Source: Verrucomicrobiales bacterium (lineage in GTDB: Bacteria; Verrucomicrobiota; Verrucomicrobiia; Verrucomicrobiales; DEV007). Taken from it: 50,683 bases of DNA. Position numbers and translations under genes: made by a program. Under the pieces are notes generated by a model. That model searched no databases. It saw only the letters and a list, made by a program, of their open reading frames with translations, and was not told the DNA's origin. The stretch lies in NCBI GenBank assembly GCA_016795385.1, contig JAEUHI010000038.1, forward strand, positions 1 through 50,683, written 5' to 3'. Positions 9,287 to 18,660 of this stretch are shown piece after piece. Positions within the stretch are counted from its first letter, which is position 1, and every line of letters starts with the position of its first letter.

Positions 9287-9353
9287 TTGACGGTCAGCAG
9301 GAAAGGTTGTTGTTTCCCTACGCAATTTCCTACCAAACCTATCGGGAATAGGT
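9287..9353 (+). promoter_or_regulatory. Candidate promoter and operator of the cys genes
   Basis: A perfect inverted repeat ACCTAT-N5-ATAGGT lies at 9337-9353, ending 8 bases before the cysH ATG. It is in an AT-richer patch containing a further CCTACC word at 9329-9334. TTGACG at 9287-9292 is a plausible -35 element, but the matching -10 (TTGTTT, 17 bases on) is poor. A palindrome so close to the start would suit a repressor. Rrf2-type cysteine regulators bind sites of broadly this form in other bacteria, but the identity of the regulator here is inference. Confidence 0.45.
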
Positions 9354-9361
9354 AATTTAAG

Positions 9362-10129
9362 ATGTCCGAATCGCCCGCCACGTCCTTTTCTTCCGAACCC
9401 GCCTCCGCGGAGGTGGCTCCGTGGTTTGGGATCGAGGATGTCGAGGAGCGCTCGCGCCTCCTCGAGGCGGCGACGGCGGAGGAGCGGATCGAGTGGGCCT
9501 TCTCCCATTTCGGCGAAAAGCTGGGCATGACCTCGAGCTTCGGCGCGCAGTCGGCCGTGCTCCTGCACCTCGCCACGCAGGTCTGGCCCCGCATTCCGGT
9601 GATCCTCGTCGACACCGGTTACCTTTTCCCGGAGACCTACCGTTTCATCGACGAGCTCACCGAACGGCTCGATTTGAATCTGAAGGTCTATCGACACGAG
9701 CTTTCCCCCGCCTGGCAGGAGGCCCGCTGGGGGAAACTCTGGGAACAGGGTCTGGAGGGCATCGAGCGCTACAACGATCTCAACAAAGTGGTCCCGATGG
9801 ATCGCGCCCTCGGCGAACTGGAACTCTCCGCGGTGATGGCCGGGGTGCGCCGCCAGCAGAGCAGCACCCGCGAAAATTTTTCCGTGCTCGGCATGCAAAA
9901 GGGCCGCGCCCGCATCCATCCGATTGTCGATTGGACCGATCTGGATATCGGCCTTTACCTCACCAAACACGGCCTGCCTTACCATCCGCTCTGGGACGAG
10001 GGTTATGTCTCCATCGGCGACTGGCATACCTCGCGGAAACTCACCGACGGCATGAGCGCGGAGGAGACCCGCTTCTTCGGTCTGAAAAGGGAGTGCGGCC
10101 TCAACGAGAATCTGGACTTTGTCATCTGA
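9362..10129 (+). CDS. cysH: Phosphoadenylyl-sulfate reductase
   Basis: Reduces PAPS to sulfite and adenosine 3',5'-bisphosphate with thioredoxin or glutaredoxin as donor, the third step of assimilatory sulfate reduction. The 255-aa protein matches the family throughout: [12 protein letters not shown] near residue 58, [36 protein letters not shown], and the terminal KRECGLN with the catalytic Cys245. It lacks the paired CC...CxxC cluster ligands of APS reductases, so PAPS is the expected substrate, which fits the cysC gene downstream. It is first of a rightward cluster cysH-cysC-cysD-(insert)-cysN, with 43 bp to the preferred cysC start. Confidence 0.95.
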   Translation: MSESPATSFSSEPASAEVAPWFGIEDVEERSRLLEAATAEERIEWAFSHFGEKLGMTSSFGAQSAVLLHLATQVWPRIPVILVDTGYLFPETYRFIDELTERLDLNLKVYRHELSPAWQEARWGKLWEQGLEGIERYNDLNKVVPMDRALGELELSAVMAGVRRQQSSTRENFSVLGMQKGRARIHPIVDWTDLDIGLYLTKHGLPYHPLWDEGYVSIGDWHTSRKLTDGMSAEETRFFGLKRECGLNENLDFVI

Positions 10130-10172
10130 TCGTGGAAAGTCCCCTCCCCGCCGCGCCCCGTTCACTCTTTTC

Positions 10173-10784
10173 ATGAGCGCCACCCCCGAGCATCTCTATC
10201 CGACCTTCGACCGCATGCTGCCGCGTGCGGCGAAGGAGGCCATGCTCGGACAAAGCGGCGCCGTGATCTGGATGTATGGCCTCAGCGGATCGGGCAAGAG
10301 CACCCTCGCCCACCGGCTCGAGCGCGTCCTCCACGACGAGGGTCGTCTCGTGAAAGTGCTCGACGGCGACAACGTGCGCACCGGCCTGAACAAAAACCTC
10401 GGATTCTCCGACGAGGACCGCCTCGAAAACATCCGCCGGGTCGCGGAAGTGGCCAAGCTTTTCGCCGACTGCGGCATCGTCGTGATCGCCTCCTTCATCA
10501 CTCCGAACAACGAACTGCGCCGTCTCGCCCGCGACATCATCGGTGGCGGTGATCTCCTCGAGGTCTACGTGAAGGCTTCCTTCGAGACCTGCGCCGCCCG
10601 CGATCCCAAGGGACTCTACGCCAAGGTGAAAGCCGGCGAGGTGAAGCAGTTCACCGGCCGCGATTCCGGCTTCGAGGAGCCCGACCACGCCGACCTCGTC
10701 ATCGACACCGAAGCCGCCGACGAGGACGCCTGCCTCGCCACCCTGCACGCCGCCGCGGCCGCAAAGATCCGCCTGCCGCGCTGA
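10173..10784 (+). CDS. cysC: Adenylyl-sulfate (APS) kinase
   Basis: Phosphorylates APS to PAPS, linking the CysDN product to CysH. The 203-aa protein has the P-loop GLSGSGKST at residues 36-44, DGDNVRTGLNKNLGFS for APS binding, and FITPNNELRRLAR. The ATG at 10173 was chosen because homology begins at about residue 12; a longer frame opening at 10119 would overlap the end of cysH with unrelated residues. It is a stand-alone kinase and is not fused to CysN as in some bacteria. It is cotranscribed with cysD 24 bp downstream. Confidence 0.94.
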   Translation: MSATPEHLYPTFDRMLPRAAKEAMLGQSGAVIWMYGLSGSGKSTLAHRLERVLHDEGRLVKVLDGDNVRTGLNKNLGFSDEDRLENIRRVAEVAKLFADCGIVVIASFITPNNELRRLARDIIGGGDLLEVYVKASFETCAARDPKGLYAKVKAGEVKQFTGRDSGFEEPDHADLVIDTEAADEDACLATLHAAAAAKIRLPR

Positions 10785-10808
10785 CCGAAATTTTCCTGAC
10801 AAAACAAC

Positions 10809-11729
10809 ATGGACGAAGAAAGAACCTCCTATCAAGTCAACCACCTCGCCCAGCTCGAGTCCGAGGCGATTTTCATCCTGCGCGAGACCGCGGCCCAGTT
10901 CGAGCGGCCCGCCCTGCTCTTCTCGGGCGGCAAGGACTCGATCGTGATGGCCCACCTCGCCCGCAAGGCCTTCTTCCCGGCGCGCCTTCCTTTCCCGCTC
11001 CTCCACGTCGACACGGGCCACAACTTCCAGGAGACCCTCGACTACCGCGACCAATACGTGGCCGACCTCCGCGCCGAACTCGTTGTCGCCTACGTGCAGG
11101 ACTCGATCGACCAGGGCCGCGTGCAGGAGGAGAAAGGCCCCTTCGCGAGCCGCAACGCGCTTCAGACCGTGACCTTGCTCGACGCGATCGAAGCCAACAA
11201 GTACGACGCCTGTCTCGGCGGCGGCCGCCGCGACGAGGAGAAAGCCCGTGCCAAGGAGCGTTTCTTCTCCCACCGCGACGACTTCGGCCAGTGGGACCCC
11301 AAGAACCAGCGGCCCGAACTTTGGAATCTTTTCAACGGCCGCAAGCATCACGGTGAACACTTCCGTGTCTTCCCGCTCTCGAACTGGACCGAGATGGACG
11401 TGTGGCAGTACATCAAGGCCGAGAAGATCCCGCTGCCCAGCCTCTACTTCTCGCACCAGCGTGATGTCGTGCACCGCAGCGGCGCGATGCTGGCGATCTC
11501 GGATGTCGTCACCGCGCAGCCCGGCGAACGGGTCGAGACGAATGCGGTCGTGCGTTTCCGCACCATCGGCGACATGACCTGCACCGGCGCCGTCTACTCC
11601 GAGGCCGCCGACATGGATACCATCATCTACGAAGTCGCCACCGCCCGCCAGACCGAACGCGGCACCCGCGCCGACGACAAGCGCTCCGAAACCGCGATGG
11701 AAGACAGAAAAAAAGAGGGCTACTTCTGA
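10809..11729 (+). CDS. cysD: Sulfate adenylyltransferase subunit 2
   Basis: Catalytic subunit of the heterodimeric ATP sulfurylase that forms APS from sulfate and ATP, working with the GTPase CysN. The 306-aa length is usual. The PP-loop SGGKDS is at residues 39-44, followed by DTGHNFQETLDYRD and GGGRRDEEKARAKERFFSHRD, all typical of CysD. The start is preceded at a 5-base spacing by CCTGACAAA rather than a Shine-Dalgarno sequence (see findings). CysN would normally follow within a few bases; here a 462-bp repeat-flanked unit separates them. Confidence 0.96.
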   Translation: MDEERTSYQVNHLAQLESEAIFILRETAAQFERPALLFSGGKDSIVMAHLARKAFFPARLPFPLLHVDTGHNFQETLDYRDQYVADLRAELVVAYVQDSIDQGRVQEEKGPFASRNALQTVTLLDAIEANKYDACLGGGRRDEEKARAKERFFSHRDDFGQWDPKNQRPELWNLFNGRKHHGEHFRVFPLSNWTEMDVWQYIKAEKIPLPSLYFSHQRDVVHRSGAMLAISDVVTAQPGERVETNAVVRFRTIGDMTCTGAVYSEAADMDTIIYEVATARQTERGTRADDKRSETAMEDRKKEGYF

Positions 11730-11756
11730 TCACTCCGCGTTCGCTTCGGGCGGCGC

Positions 11757-12218
11757 AGTAAAAGGTAAAAAGTTAAAGGTAAAAAGTAGCTGGCTGCGAT
11801 GAACGACTTTGCGAAACAGTTCGAGGACCTGAGGATCTGGCAGGAAGCCCGGCTGCTGGCAGGAGCCGTTTATCGTGAGTTTGGAACCGGTAGTCGTGCG
11901 GAGCGCGACTATGGATTCCGCGATCAGATCCAAAGAGCCGGAGTGTCGGTGATGAACAATATCGCCGAGGGATTCGAGCGGTTCAGCCCTGCCGAGTTCG
12001 CCCATCTCCTCAGCATCGCCAAAGGATCCTGCGGCGAAGTCCGCTCCATGCTTTACCTCGCCGAAGACCTTCAATACATCGCTGCCGAGACCGCCCAAAA
12101 CCAACGCGAAAAAGCCCACGGCATCTCCAAGGGCATCGAAGCCCTCGCCAAGACCCTCCGAACGAAATAACACCTCCGAATCTGGAAACCTTTTACCTTT
12201 TACTTTTTACCTTTTACT
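11757..12218. mobile_element. Repeat-flanked IVS-type unit inserted between cysD and cysN
   Basis: A 28-bp sequence starting AGTAAAAGGTAAAAAGT at 11757-11784 recurs as its reverse complement at 12191-12218 with one mismatch. Each arm is itself a tandem of the word AGTAAAAGGTAAAA. Between them sits one gene, a four-helix-bundle protein. The arms are A/T-rich homopurine-biased tracts, unlike the GC-rich surroundings. The right arm ends six bases before the cysN start. The symmetry, composition and position inside a conserved operon pair argue for insertion of a mobile or mobilised unit. No transposase is present and I see no obvious target-site duplication, so the mobility mechanism is unknown. 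Confidence 0.7.
11799..12170 (+). CDS. Four-helix-bundle protein (IVS/S23 family)
   Basis: A 123-aa protein of the family first found in 23S rRNA intervening sequences (often annotated four helix bundle protein). Signature pieces are FEDLRIWQEARLL at the N-terminus, RDQIQRAGVSVMNNIAEGFER in the middle, and a stretch around EFAHLLSIAKGSCGEVRSML. Members are small all-helical, mostly pentameric and basic proteins; the related Avd protein of diversity-generating retroelements binds RNA and reverse transcriptase. No reverse transcriptase or template repeat is found here. The gene is enclosed by 28-bp inverted repeats and interrupts cysD-cysN. Its cellular role is unknown. Confidence 0.9.
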   Translation: MNDFAKQFEDLRIWQEARLLAGAVYREFGTGSRAERDYGFRDQIQRAGVSVMNNIAEGFERFSPAEFAHLLSIAKGSCGEVRSMLYLAEDLQYIAAETAQNQREKAHGISKGIEALAKTLRTK

Positions 12219-12224
12219 CCCGCC

Positions 12225-13511
<1,287 letters not shown>

Positions 13512-13513
13512 TC

Positions 13514-13532
13514 AGCGGCGGAACCGCCCGCT
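13514..13532. terminator. Hairpin between convergent cysN and lipoprotein genes
   Basis: AGCGGCGG at 13514-13521 faces CCGCCCGCT at 13524-13532 with a two-base centre, giving a GC-rich stem just after the cysN stop and exactly before the stop codon of the convergent gene. No T-tract follows on either strand. It is a plausible bidirectional transcription barrier. Confidence 0.4.
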
Positions 13533-13994
13533 TCACTCCTGCACCGGCGCGGATTTGCCACCCGCGTCAGTGAGCTTGTCCGCATCGGTGGCGGCAGGGG
13601 CCGCCTTTTGGGATTCCCCTTCGCCGCCGTCCCACTCGGGGTGGTTCAACACGAGATACGCGTGCAAGGCCTCGAGGAAAAAGAGGTATTCGTGGCGCGA
13701 CGAAGTGTGGGGATTGCCATCCCAACCGAGAATGTAGAGCGCCTTTTCGCCGCCGAGGGTGACGAGGACATCGTCACGGAACTTGCCGATGATCTTCCCA
13801 TTCGCGGGATCTTTCGTCACCTGAAGGTGGGCGGTCGGCTCGGGACTGATCACGAAATGGTGCACGCTGGTGATGTGGCGCGCCACGCTCGCGTCCTCGG
13901 GACGCCAATCGGCCGCGGCCGTGGGATCGGCCTTCTTTTCACCGCAGGAGACGGCGAAAACGGCGAGGAGCGGGAGGAGAAGGAACTTCTTCAT
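13533..13994 (-). CDS. Small lipoprotein of unknown function
   Basis: A 153-aa protein with a lipoprotein signal: MKKFLLLPLLAVFAVSC with the lipobox AVSC, Cys17 lipidated, then GEKK. The mature part has a segment resembling HHFVISPEPTAHLQVTK followed by beta-strand-like sequence and a charged, Ala-rich, probably disordered tail (about residues 120-153). No family is recognised. It lies 20 bp downstream of the membrane gene in the same direction and its start is preceded by CCTGACAAA at a 5-base spacing, so the two are likely cotranscribed. Confidence 0.8.
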   Translation of the reverse strand: MKKFLLLPLLAVFAVSCGEKKADPTAAADWRPEDASVARHITSVHHFVISPEPTAHLQVTKDPANGKIIGKFRDDVLVTLGGEKALYILGWDGNPHTSSRHEYLFFLEALHAYLVLNHPEWDGGEGESQKAAPAATDADKLTDAGGKSAPVQE

Positions 13995-14014
13995 GGTGTT
14001 TTGTCAGGGTAGAA

Positions 14015-14650
14015 TCAGGCCCAGTCGTGCCAGGTGTTCCAGGTGCGGTAGGTGACGTTGGCAAAGCAGATCGCCGCAGTGACAAGGCAGATCGCGGGGC
14101 CGAGCTTGGGGCTTTTCACCAGCTTCGGCATGAAGGAAGCCACCGCCGTGACGCTGCAGAAACCGAGCGCGGTGCCGAGGAAGACGATCGAGGTCGCCAT
14201 CACGGTGTGGGCGAGACCGTTCATGCCGATGGCGCCGCCGATCATGGCGTAGCCGATCGTGTCGGGACAAGGGATGAAGCCGATCGCCGCGCCGGTAAGG
14301 AACGGGCGCTTCGGGTCGAGCATCTTTTGCGCCCGCTCCACTTCACCACCCTTGCGGAAGGCCTCGCGCAGGAGGAGACAACCGAGCACGAGGAGGATGG
14401 GGATGTCGACATGGCTGATCCAGAATTTTCCTCCCGGCCATGCCGCCATGAGCATCTTCAGGAAAAATTGCCCCACCCCGAGGGCCAGCGCCATCAGGAG
14501 GCCATGCGAAATGGCCATGCCGAGGGTGAATTGCCAGGCCTTCTTCATTCCCATGCCGCCCGTGGCGAGAAGCAAGGGAGTGGGATGACCCGGGAAAAAA
14601 ACGTGACTGAACGAGAAGGTCGTCAGGAAAATGGCAGACTCGAGCGTCAT
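14015..14650 (-). CDS. Polytopic membrane protein, transporter-like
   Basis: A 211-aa protein with about six membrane segments. The layout (first helix with FSFSHVFFPGHPTPLLLATGG, a second half with AAIGFIPCPDTIGYAMIGGAIG) resembles the two-fold repeated LysE/RcnA/UreH/DsbD-type membrane proteins in which each half carries a Pro-containing motif. FIPCPD is reminiscent of the motif with Cys-Pro in DsbD-like or metal-transport members. The substrate cannot be assigned; metal ion, thiol or sulfur-compound transport would fit the family. It is followed by the small lipoprotein gene. An AT-rich shared promoter region separates it from the divergent pot operon. Confidence 0.75.
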   Translation of the reverse strand: MTLESAIFLTTFSFSHVFFPGHPTPLLLATGGMGMKKAWQFTLGMAISHGLLMALALGVGQFFLKMLMAAWPGGKFWISHVDIPILLVLGCLLLREAFRKGGEVERAQKMLDPKRPFLTGAAIGFIPCPDTIGYAMIGGAIGMNGLAHTVMATSIVFLGTALGFCSVTAVASFMPKLVKSPKLGPAICLVTAAICFANVTYRTWNTWHDWA

Positions 14651-14687
14651 GGCGGAAAGTGGGTGAACGCGGGGAATTTAACAGATC

Positions 14688-14716
14688 TTTACTATAATTG
14701 CAATAATTTTTATAAA
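14688..14716 (+). promoter_or_regulatory. Probable sigma-70 promoter of the pot operon
   Basis: TTTACT at 14688-14693 and TATAAA at 14711-14716 are separated by exactly 17 bases, in an AT-rich patch that stands out from the GC-rich surroundings. It lies about 95 bp upstream of the potA start. The divergent membrane gene at 14650 starts 38 bp to the left and may share regulation. Confidence 0.6.
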
Positions 14717-14809
14717 ACATTCGCCGAATTTGGTGAGATGTCGCGCAAATCCTGATTTTCCCTTGCTGTGGCGGCAAAGCTTACTAGGATCGGGCTTTCC
14801 GTGAGCAAA

Positions 14810-15964
14810 ATGAGTGATTTCCTGGTCTTCGAGAACGTCACCAAACGATTCGGGGACTTTGTGGCGGTGAAAGACGCCTCTTTCTCCGTCAGCAAGGGCG
14901 AGATTTTCTCCCTGCTCGGTCCGAGCGGGTGCGGCAAGACCACTCTTCTCCGCATGGTCGCGGGATTCGCCTCGCCCGACGAGGGACGCATCCTCCTGAA
15001 CGGGCGCGACATCACCGAGCTGCCACCCGAGAAACGCCCGGTCAACACCGTCTTCCAGAATTACGCACTCTTTCCCCACCTGACCTTGCGCCAGAACGTG
15101 GCTTTTGGGCCGGAGCTCGCGAAACGCCTTTCCCGCCAGGAGATCGACCGCGAGGTCGAGCGCATGCTCGAGCTCGTCGACCTCGCGGGCCATGCCGACA
15201 AAAAACCCGCCCAGATCAGCGGAGGCCAGAAGCAGCGCGTCGCCATCGCCCGGGCCCTCATCAACAAACCCGAGGTGCTGCTGCTCGACGAACCTCTCGC
15301 GGCCCTCGATCTCAAGCTGCGGCAGCGGCTCCTCGTCGAACTCGACGAACTGCACGAGGAAGTCGGCATCACATTCCTCTACGTCACCCACGACCAGCAC
15401 GAGGCCATGGGCATCAGCGACCGCATCGCGGTGATGCGCGCCGGAAACATCGAGCAGATCGGCGCCCCCGCCGCCATCTACGAGACCCCGGTGAACAGCT
15501 TCGTCGCCGCCTTCATCGGCGACACGAATTTCCTCAGCGGCCGTGTCGATGCCATCGTCGACAGCGAACACAGCACCGGCACCTTCGATTACCTCGGCGG
15601 TCCCATCCGCATCTACGACGACCGGCCCGTGAAGGTCGGCGAACGCGTCAGCCTCAGCCTGCGGCCCGAAAAGATCTCGCTCTCCCACCATCGGCCCGAT
15701 CCCCTGCCCGAGAACCGCAACGCGGTGAAGGGGGTCATCGAGGACATGATCTACCTCGGCTCGATGACGCGTTTCTGGGTCCGCACCGGAGAGGAGCTCC
15801 TCATGGTCGAGACCCAGCACGGTCGCTTTTTCCTCGATGAAGCCAAACCGCCGCAATGGGGCGACGAGGTCTGGGTGAGCTGGAATGCGAACGACGGCTA
15901 CCTCCTCGAAAACTTCGCCGAGGAGGACCGCCAATTGCTCTCCCTCCCCGACGACGACGAGTGA
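14810..15964 (+). CDS. potA: Spermidine/putrescine ABC transporter, ATP-binding subunit
   Basis: ATPase that powers polyamine import. The protein from ATG 14810 is 384 aa: Walker [10 protein letters not shown] at residues 37-45, Q-loop [11 protein letters not shown], signature [15 protein letters not shown], Walker [12 protein letters not shown], the His switch VTHDQHEA, and a C-terminal TOBE-type regulatory domain from about residue 240. In-frame GTG codons upstream at 14768 and 14801 are alternatives, but homology begins at [15 protein letters not shown]. It is followed by potB, potC and potD in tight order, the usual operon. In this family substrate class cannot be fixed by the ATPase alone; the neighbours make polyamine the best call. 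Confidence 0.93.
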   Translation: MSDFLVFENVTKRFGDFVAVKDASFSVSKGEIFSLLGPSGCGKTTLLRMVAGFASPDEGRILLNGRDITELPPEKRPVNTVFQNYALFPHLTLRQNVAFGPELAKRLSRQEIDREVERMLELVDLAGHADKKPAQISGGQKQRVAIARALINKPEVLLLDEPLAALDLKLRQRLLVELDELHEEVGITFLYVTHDQHEAMGISDRIAVMRAGNIEQIGAPAAIYETPVNSFVAAFIGDTNFLSGRVDAIVDSEHSTGTFDYLGGPIRIYDDRPVKVGERVSLSLRPEKISLSHHRPDPLPENRNAVKGVIEDMIYLGSMTRFWVRTGEELLMVETQHGRFFLDEAKPPQWGDEVWVSWNANDGYLLENFAEEDRQLLSLPDDDE

Positions 15965-15984
15965 GTCGTCCTGACAAAGCCACC

Positions 15985-16833
15985 ATGACGAACCGGAAGA
16001 ACGAGATCCTCCTCACCGCGCCGACGCTGATCTGGCTCGCGGTGTTTTTTGTGATCCCGTCCTTCGCGATGATCCTTGTCTCGTTCCGGCCCGCCAATGC
16101 GAATGGCGGCATCGAGGCCGGCTGGACCCTCGATGCCTGGCGCGCCCTCGCCGACCCGGATTATCCCGTCATCCTCTGGCGCACCGTCTGGCTCAGTGTC
16201 GTCACCACCGTCGTCTGTCTCGCCATCGCCCTGCCCATCGCCTTCCTTTTGGGACGACTCGAGGGAAAATGGCGCGGCATCCTCCTCATGCTCGTGATCG
16301 TGCCCTTCTGGACGAATTTCGTCATCCGCGTCGCGGCCTGGCGCATCATCCTGCACCCCGAGGGCATGGTGCGGCAGGCGCTTCTCAGTCTCGGGGTGAT
16401 CGGTCCCGACACCCTCCTACTCTACAACGAGGGAGCCGTGCTCATGGTGATGATCTACACCCACCTCCCCTTCGCCATCCTGCCGCTCTACGCCGCCGCG
16501 GAGCGTTTCGACTACAGCCTCCTCGAGGCGGCGCGCGATCTCGGGGCGAGCGGCTTCCGCGCCGTCATGAAAATCTTCGTGCCCGGGGTCAGCCGCGGTC
16601 TCCTCACCGCCATGGCCCTCGTCCTCATTCCGGCGCTCGGCTCCTACGTCATCCCCGACCTCGTCGGCGGACCTTCCGATGAGATGATCGGCAACAAGAT
16701 CGCCCAGCGCACCCTCGGCAACCGCAACCTGCCGCAGGCCGCGACCCTGTCGATCGCCCTGCTCGTCATCACCCTCATCCCCATCCTCGTGGTCTTTTTC
16801 ATCAACCGGAAGGAGCAAGCCGAGTCGCGATGA
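15985..16833 (+). CDS. potB: Spermidine/putrescine ABC transporter permease
   Basis: A 282-aa inner-membrane permease with six predicted helices; the first is LLTAPTLIWLAVFFVIPSF near residues 9-27. The EAA loop that contacts the ATPase reads EAARDLGASGFRAVMKIFVPG. The ATG lies 20 bp after potA and is preceded by CCTGACAAA at a 6-base spacing, without a Shine-Dalgarno sequence. Its stop overlaps the potC start by ATGA. It forms the heteromeric channel with PotC. Confidence 0.94.
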   Translation: MTNRKNEILLTAPTLIWLAVFFVIPSFAMILVSFRPANANGGIEAGWTLDAWRALADPDYPVILWRTVWLSVVTTVVCLAIALPIAFLLGRLEGKWRGILLMLVIVPFWTNFVIRVAAWRIILHPEGMVRQALLSLGVIGPDTLLLYNEGAVLMVMIYTHLPFAILPLYAAAERFDYSLLEAARDLGASGFRAVMKIFVPGVSRGLLTAMALVLIPALGSYVIPDLVGGPSDEMIGNKIAQRTLGNRNLPQAATLSIALLVITLIPILVVFFINRKEQAESR

Positions 16834-17624
16834 AGTCGAGCCGCCTTCCCGCCATCATTCTCGGCCTGGTGTTGGTTTTTCTTTACCTGCCCATCGCTCT
16901 TCTCGTGGTGAACTCCTTCAACGAGGCACGCTACAGCTCCACCTGGGGCGGCTTCACCCTGAAATGGTACGAGGCCCTCCTCGACCGGCAGAACCGCGAC
17001 CTATGGGACGCCGCCCAGCGCACCCTCCTCATCGCTCTCTCCACCAGTTCGATCTCGATGATCCTCGGCACGCTCTCCGCCTGCGCCCTTCATTGGTATC
17101 GTTCGCGGCTCCAGCAGATCAACTACGGCATCCTCTACCTGCCCATCGTCATTCCCGATCTCCTCATGGGGATCAGCCTGCTCCTCTTCCTCGTCGCCCT
17201 CGGCGTCACCCTCGGAGCCGGCACCATCCTCATCGCCCACATCACCTTCTGCGCCAGCTTCGTCACCGTGGTCGTGCTGGGGCGGCTCCAGGGATTCGAT
17301 GAGAATGTCATCGCCGCGGCGCGCGATCTCGGCGCCTCGAAATGGGTCATCATCCGGCGCATCATCCTGCCCCTTCTCGCGCCGGGGATCATCGCGGGCG
17401 GCCTCCTCGCCTTCACCCTTTCGGTTGACGATTATGTCATCACGTTTTTCGTGACGGGACCGGGATCCACGACCTTGCCGCTGAAGATCTACAGCATGGT
17501 GAAACACAGCAAGGACCTGCCCATCATCAACGCCATCTCCACCCTCTTCCTCGTCCTCACCTTCCTGATTGTCTGGCTCAGCCAGCGCCTTACCGAACAC
17601 CAACCCAACCGAGACAGCCGATGA
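16830..17624 (+). CDS. potC: Spermidine/putrescine ABC transporter permease
   Basis: The second permease half, 264 aa, with a first helix IILGLVLVFLYLPIALLVV then NSFN, the common PotC/PotI opening. The EAA-like loop AARDLGASKWVIIRRIILP contacts PotA, and the stretch SVDDYVITFFVTGPG near residue 200 is typical of PotC/PotI. It overlaps potB by four bases (ATGA) and potD by four bases, so translation of the three is probably coupled. Confidence 0.94.
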   Translation: MKSSRLPAIILGLVLVFLYLPIALLVVNSFNEARYSSTWGGFTLKWYEALLDRQNRDLWDAAQRTLLIALSTSSISMILGTLSACALHWYRSRLQQINYGILYLPIVIPDLLMGISLLLFLVALGVTLGAGTILIAHITFCASFVTVVVLGRLQGFDENVIAAARDLGASKWVIIRRIILPLLAPGIIAGGLLAFTLSVDDYVITFFVTGPGSTTLPLKIYSMVKHSKDLPIINAISTLFLVLTFLIVWLSQRLTEHQPNRDSR

Positions 17625-18649
17625 AACGCCTCCTTCCTCTCCTCGCCGCCTCCCTCCTCCTCGCCTCCTGCGGTGAGAAGAAGCCCGAACTGCACCTCTA
17701 CACCTGGGACGACTACCTCAATCCCGATCTCATCACGAAGTTCGAAGAGGAGCACAACTGCCGCCTCGTCATCGACATCTTCGATTCGAACGAAGCGATG
17801 CTCGCGAAACTGAAAGCGGGCGCGACCGGCTACGACGTCCTCGTGCCGACCAGCTACATGGTGAAGGTCCTCGCCCGCGAAGGCATGATCGTCGAGCTCG
17901 ACAAAAGCAAGCTGCCGAACCTGCAACACGTCGACACCGACTACCTCACCAACCTCGCCTTCGACAAGGAGATGAAGTGGAGCGTCCCCTACATGCTCGC
18001 CCCCACCGGCATCGCCTACGTGAGCGACCGCGTCGAGAATATCGAGCCGACCTGGCGCGTCTTCGAGCGGGCCGACCTCAAGGGCCGCATGACCCTCCTC
18101 AACGATTCCCGCGAGACTCTCGGGGCCGCCCTCAAGGTACTCGGCTTCAGCATCAACACCCTCGATCCCGCCCAGATCAACCAGGCCAAGGACCTCGTCA
18201 TCTCGTGGAAGAAGAACCTCGCCAAATTCGAGAGCGACCAATATGACAGCGGCCTCGCCTCCGCCGAGTTCTTCGTCTCGCAGGCCTACGCCGGCGACGC
18301 CTTCCAGGCGCAGGAGGACAACGAGAAGATCGAATTCATCCTTCCCGCCGAAGGCACCTCGGTGGCCTGCGACGATCTCGTCATCTCGAAGAACGCCCCG
18401 AATCCCGAGCTGGCCTACGCCTTCATCAACTTCCTCACCGAGCCCGCCAACGCCGCGGTGAACATGGAATACATCTACTACCTCGCCCCGAACAAGAGCG
18501 CCTACGAGCTCGTCAGCCAGGAATTCCGCGAGATCGACTCCCTCTTCCTCGACGCCGAGACGATGAAGAAGTGCGAGGTCATCGACGACCTCGGCGAGAA
18601 CAACAAGCTCTACCACGACGCCTGGGATCTGATCCGGGCGGCGCAGTGA
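17621..18649 (+). CDS. potD: Spermidine/putrescine-binding lipoprotein
   Basis: The solute receptor of the transporter, 342 aa. The signal peptide ends in the lipobox LASC with Cys17 lipidated, so the receptor is membrane-anchored and not freely soluble as in E. coli. Mature sequence: LHLYTWDDYLNPDLITKFEE and VVPTSYM-like segment DVLVPTSYMVKVLA, typical of PotD/PotF. It overlaps potC by four bases and closes the operon. A small palindrome over the stop codon separates it from the convergent regulator gene. Which polyamine it prefers cannot be told from sequence by eye. Confidence 0.93.
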   Translation: MKRLLPLLAASLLLASCGEKKPELHLYTWDDYLNPDLITKFEEEHNCRLVIDIFDSNEAMLAKLKAGATGYDVLVPTSYMVKVLAREGMIVELDKSKLPNLQHVDTDYLTNLAFDKEMKWSVPYMLAPTGIAYVSDRVENIEPTWRVFERADLKGRMTLLNDSRETLGAALKVLGFSINTLDPAQINQAKDLVISWKKNLAKFESDQYDSGLASAEFFVSQAYAGDAFQAQEDNEKIEFILPAEGTSVACDDLVISKNAPNPELAYAFINFLTEPANAAVNMEYIYYLAPNKSAYELVSQEFREIDSLFLDAETMKKCEVIDDLGENNKLYHDAWDLIRAAQ

Positions 18650-18660
18650 GATTTCTCACT
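18645..18660. terminator. Short palindrome between potD and the convergent regulator gene
   Basis: AGTGAGA at 18645-18651 pairs with TCTCACT at 18654-18660 around TT. It includes the potD stop codon and the stop codon of the convergent regulator. The loop is too short for an ideal terminator hairpin, and no T-tract follows. It may limit readthrough in both directions, or it may be coincidental. Confidence 0.3.

Noticed and set aside
9091..9361. SAM or other sulfur riboswitch before cysH
   Set aside because: I looked for the conserved cores and a terminator but saw only the short palindrome next to the start.
8458..9615. Peroxiredoxin extended upstream to 9615
   Set aside because: The added 175 residues are not homologous and would overlap the cysH start; ATG 9090 begins the family sequence.
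11799..12170. Diversity-generating retroelement (Avd-like gene)
   Set aside because: No reverse transcriptase and no template/variable repeat pair nearby.
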